Source of the DNA: Planctomycetaceae bacterium UBA969 | GTDB taxonomy: Bacteria; Planctomycetota; Planctomycetia; Gemmatales; Gemmataceae | Direction: 5' to 3' | DNA length: 8,904 nt | Assembly: GCA_002303765.1 (NCBI GenBank) | Contig: DBCB01000255.1 | Span: 22,326 to 31,229, forward strand | Shown: one piece after another, positions 6,340 to 8,904 of the stretch | How the letters are laid out: each line of letters opens with the position of its first letter | How positions within the stretch are numbered: position 1 is the first letter of the stretch | Position numbers and translations under genes: made by a program | Notes under the pieces: generated by a model | Databases searched by the model: none | Seen by the model: only the letters and a program-made list of their open reading frames with translations | What the model was told of the DNA's origin: nothing

Positions 6340-8904
6340 ATGAGCACGAAGTATGTTTATTATTTTGGTGGAACCAGTTCTGACGGCCGTTCAGACATGA
6401 AAAACTTGCTTGGTGGGAAGGGTGCCAACCTTGCAGAAATGTGCAATATTGGACTGCCTGTACCTGCAGGCTTTACCATTACTACAGAAGTCTGTACTTA
6501 TTTTTACGATAACAATCGTCAGTACCCAGAAGCTCTTCGGGCTCAAATTGAAGAGGCTCTTAAGAAAACCGAAGACGAGATGGGTGCCAAGTTTGGCGAC
6601 CCAGAAAACCCCCTTCTTGTTTCTTGCCGTAGCGGTGCCAGGGTTTCCATGCCCGGTATGATGGATACCGTTTTGAATATTGGTCTTAATGAACAAACCC
6701 TTAAGGGGTTGATCAAGAAAACCGGTAACGAGCGTTTTGCTTGGGATAGTTACCGTAGATTTGTGCAGATGTATGGTGATGTGGTGTTGGGTATGAAGCC
6801 ACAAACCAAGGAAGATGAAGATCCATTCGAACTTTTGTTGCACAAAATGAAGAAGAAAAAAGGTGTGCACCTTGATAACGAATTAGACACCGATGATTTG
6901 AAAAAATTAGTCAAGCAGTTTAAGAAAGCTGTACTTGATAGAACGGGCAAAGACTTCCCAGATGATCCAATGGAACAAATGCTTGAAGCTGTTGGCGCTG
7001 TATTCCAATCATGGGGTAATGACCGTGCTGTGGTTTACCGCAGGCAGTACAACTACCCACACGATTGGGGCACCGCTGCAAACATTTGCTCGATGGTGTT
7101 TGGAAATATGGGCGATGACTGCGCTACAGGCGTTGCATTTACCCGTGATCCTGCCACTGGCGAAAAGGTTTTCTATGGCGAATACCTGATCAATGCACAG
7201 GGCGAAGATGTGGTTGCGGGGATTCGTACCCCCAACAAGATTGCTGAACTTAAAATCGCAATGCCTGAAGTTTACCAACAGCTTGACGATATTCGCAACA
7301 AGTTGGAAAAACACTACCGTGATGTTCAAGATATCGAATTCACGGTTCAAAAGGGCAAGCTTTGGATGCTTCAGACCCGCAATGGCAAGCGTACCGGCTT
7401 TGCTGGTGTTCGCTTTGCTGTTGATATGGTTCACGAAGGTCTGATTTCTAAGGAAGAAGCAATTTCTGCTGGCCGTATTCCCCCTGACGATTTGAATCAG
7501 CTTCTTCAGCCAATCTTTGATCCAGAAGCCAAGCGCAAAGCTGTTGAAGAAGGCCGCTTGCTTGCAGTGGGTATCAATGCTGGCCCTGGCGCTGCAACTG
7601 GTAAAATTAAATTCTATGCTGATGATGCTGAAGCTTATGTAAATAGCTTTAGTCGCGATGCCAATGGCAAGCTTCCTGAAGATGCGCAAGTTGTTCTTGT
7701 TCGTCAGGAAACCAGCCCTGAAGATATTCGCGGTATGCAGGTTGCAACCGGGATTCTAACTGCCTTTGGTGGTGCTTCCAGTCATGCTGCTTTGGTTAGT
7801 CGCCAAATGGGCAAGGTTTGTATCGTAGGTTGTGGTGAGCTTAAAATTGATTACAAGAAGCGAACTGTAACTGCGGGTGGCAAAACCTTGAAGGAAGGCG
7901 ATTGGATTGCGATCGATGGTTTTTCAGGCGAAGTGATGGAAGGCAAAGTTGCAACCAAGCCTAGCGAAGTTGTTCAGGTTTTGATTTCTAAGACCATGAA
8001 GCCAGAAGAATCCAAGGTTTACCAACAGTTTGCTGAACTCATGAGTTGGGCTGATGATGTGCGAAAATTGAAAGTTCGCACCAATGCAGATCAACCAGAT
8101 CAAGCTGCTGCAGCGATTGCCTTCGGTGCGGAAGGGATCGGGCTATGCCGAACCGAGCATATGTTTTTCGATCATATCCTGCCTATGCGCGAGATGATTC
8201 TTTCCAGCAATACGGAACAACGAAAAGCAGCTTTGGAAAAGCTTTTGGAATTCCAAAGAAGCGATTTCGCAGGCATCTTCAGAGCCATGAAGGGCAAGCC
8301 TGTTACCATCCGAACTTTGGATCCACCACTTCATGAATTCCTTCCTACGCTTGATCAAAAAGATAAGCAGAAGGAAGTTGCCAAGATGATTGGTGTTAGC
8401 CCCAAATCGATTGAGAAGCGCATCAAGGAACTGCATGAGTTAAACCCCATGCTTGGTTTCCGTGGTTGCAGGTTGGGCAATGTGTTCCCCGAAATCACTG
8501 AAATGCAAGCTCGTGCGATTATCGAAGCTGCTTGTGATGTTGCCAAGGAAGGAATTGCCGTTGAGCCTGAAATCATGATTCCTCTTGTTGGCTTCCTCCC
8601 TGAACTTAAAGCTCAGGTTAAATTGGTTCATGCCATTGCTGAAAAGGTGTTTGCTGAAAAAGGCACCAGAGTTAAATACCTTGTTGGTACGATGATTGAG
8701 TTGCCCCGCGCTTGCGTGGCTGCTGCGGAAATCGCAACCGAAGCTGAGTTCTTCAGCTTTGGTACCAACGATCTTACCCAGACCACTTTGGGTATCAGCC
8801 GTGATGATTACGGTAGCTTTATCCGCCATTACATCGAAAATGATCTTGTGAAGAAAGATCCTTTCCAAGTGATTGACTTCGATGGCGTTGGAGCGCTGAT
8901 GAAA
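6340..8904 (+). CDS. ppdK: Pyruvate, phosphate dikinase, 3' end cut by the window edge
   Basis: PPDK interconverts pyruvate, ATP and phosphate with phosphoenolpyruvate, AMP and pyrophosphate in the cytoplasm. Seen: 855 codons with no stop before the window edge. The N-terminal ATP-grasp part has LLGGKGANLAEM (K27), SCRSGARVSMPGMMDT (R97) and, further on, DIEF with LQTRNGKRT (E333, Q345). These correspond to K22, R92, E323 and Q335 of the Clostridium symbiosum enzyme. The phospho-histidine swivel domain has GGASSHAALVSRQMGK with H482. The PEP/pyruvate barrel has CRTEHMFF (R604), RTLDPPLHEFLP (R658), NPMLGFRGCRLG, GTMIELPRA (E787) and FGTNDLTQ (N810). The E787-N810 spacing equals E745-N768 of C. 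symbiosum, so the catalytic cysteine should fall near residue 873, about 18 codons beyond the edge. Roughly 60 residues appear to be missing. It has its own leader and follows a terminator. No PPDK regulatory protein gene is in the window. Confidence 0.97.
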   Translation, partial: MSTKYVYYFGGTSSDGRSDMKNLLGGKGANLAEMCNIGLPVPAGFTITTEVCTYFYDNNRQYPEALRAQIEEALKKTEDEMGAKFGDPENPLLVSCRSGARVSMPGMMDTVLNIGLNEQTLKGLIKKTGNERFAWDSYRRFVQMYGDVVLGMKPQTKEDEDPFELLLHKMKKKKGVHLDNELDTDDLKKLVKQFKKAVLDRTGKDFPDDPMEQMLEAVGAVFQSWGNDRAVVYRRQYNYPHDWGTAANICSMVFGNMGDDCATGVAFTRDPATGEKVFYGEYLINAQGEDVVAGIRTPNKIAELKIAMPEVYQQLDDIRNKLEKHYRDVQDIEFTVQKGKLWMLQTRNGKRTGFAGVRFAVDMVHEGLISKEEAISAGRIPPDDLNQLLQPIFDPEAKRKAVEEGRLLAVGINAGPGAATGKIKFYADDAEAYVNSFSRDANGKLPEDAQVVLVRQETSPEDIRGMQVATGILTAFGGASSHAALVSRQMGKVCIVGCGELKIDYKKRTVTAGGKTLKEGDWIAIDGFSGEVMEGKVATKPSEVVQVLISKTMKPEESKVYQQFAELMSWADDVRKLKVRTNADQPDQAAAAIAFGAEGIGLCRTEHMFFDHILPMREMILSSNTEQRKAALEKLLEFQRSDFAGIFRAMKGKPVTIRTLDPPLHEFLPTLDQKDKQKEVAKMIGVSPKSIEKRIKELHELNPMLGFRGCRLGNVFPEITEMQARAIIEAACDVAKEGIAVEPEIMIPLVGFLPELKAQVKLVHAIAEKVFAEKGTRVKYLVGTMIELPRACVAAAEIATEAEFFSFGTNDLTQTTLGISRDDYGSFIRHYIENDLVKKDPFQVIDFDGVGALMK

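Noticed and set aside
7009..7689. Long minus-strand open frame of 226 codons
   Set aside because: It lies wholly inside ppdK, whose + frame carries recognisable PPDK motifs throughout. The minus-strand translation shows no family motif and no ribosome binding site, so it is a shadow.
1..8904. CRISPR arrays, insertion sequences, attachment sites and rRNA genes
   Set aside because: No regularly spaced repeats, transposase-like frames, paired terminal repeats or rRNA-like stretches were seen. The three coding regions and one short intergenic stretch account for almost the whole window.

Overview
The window holds three genes, all on the + strand: an ECF-type sigma factor (31-546), a very large membrane protein fusing an anti-sigma zinc finger to an alpha-2-macroglobulin (A2M) protease trap (597-6089), and the 5' 855 codons of pyruvate, phosphate dikinase (6340 to the right edge). 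GC is in the mid to high 40s percent, judged from two sampled lines. Pairing an ECF sigma factor with an anti-sigma domain fused to a giant extracytoplasmic module, plus a full bacterial A2M, suggests a Planctomycetota-like bacterium. That assignment is an inference, and nothing in the window fixes a genus.

Region 1 (1-6089) looks like a two-gene sigma/anti-sigma operon with a 50-base gap. The second protein starts with a C-X25-H-X3-C-X2-C zinc anti-sigma (ZAS) motif and then has one membrane helix. After that comes an entire A2M: macroglobulin domains, bait-region domain, A2M domain, Cys-x-Glu-Gln thioester, helical thioester domain and C-terminal receptor-binding-like domain. A second membrane hairpin and a Met/Ala/Gln/Asn-rich disordered stretch sit where the bait region should be. 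The simplest reading is a signalling device: a periplasmic protease trap that, when a protease cuts it or its thioester reacts, may change how the cytoplasmic zinc finger holds the sigma factor. The architecture is visible in the sequence; the signalling mechanism is inferred.

Region 2 (6090-6339) is a 250-base intergenic stretch. It contains a good factor-independent terminator for the A2M gene, a possible sigma-70-type promoter at the end of that terminator, and a leader with two predicted hairpins before the ribosome binding site of the next gene.

Region 3 (6340-8904) is ppdK, a central carbon metabolism gene with no evident functional link to the first two. It has a normal ATP-binding part and phospho-histidine site, and it is cut off by the window edge just before the expected catalytic cysteine. 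All other long open frames, including every minus-strand one, overlap these genes and look like shadows.
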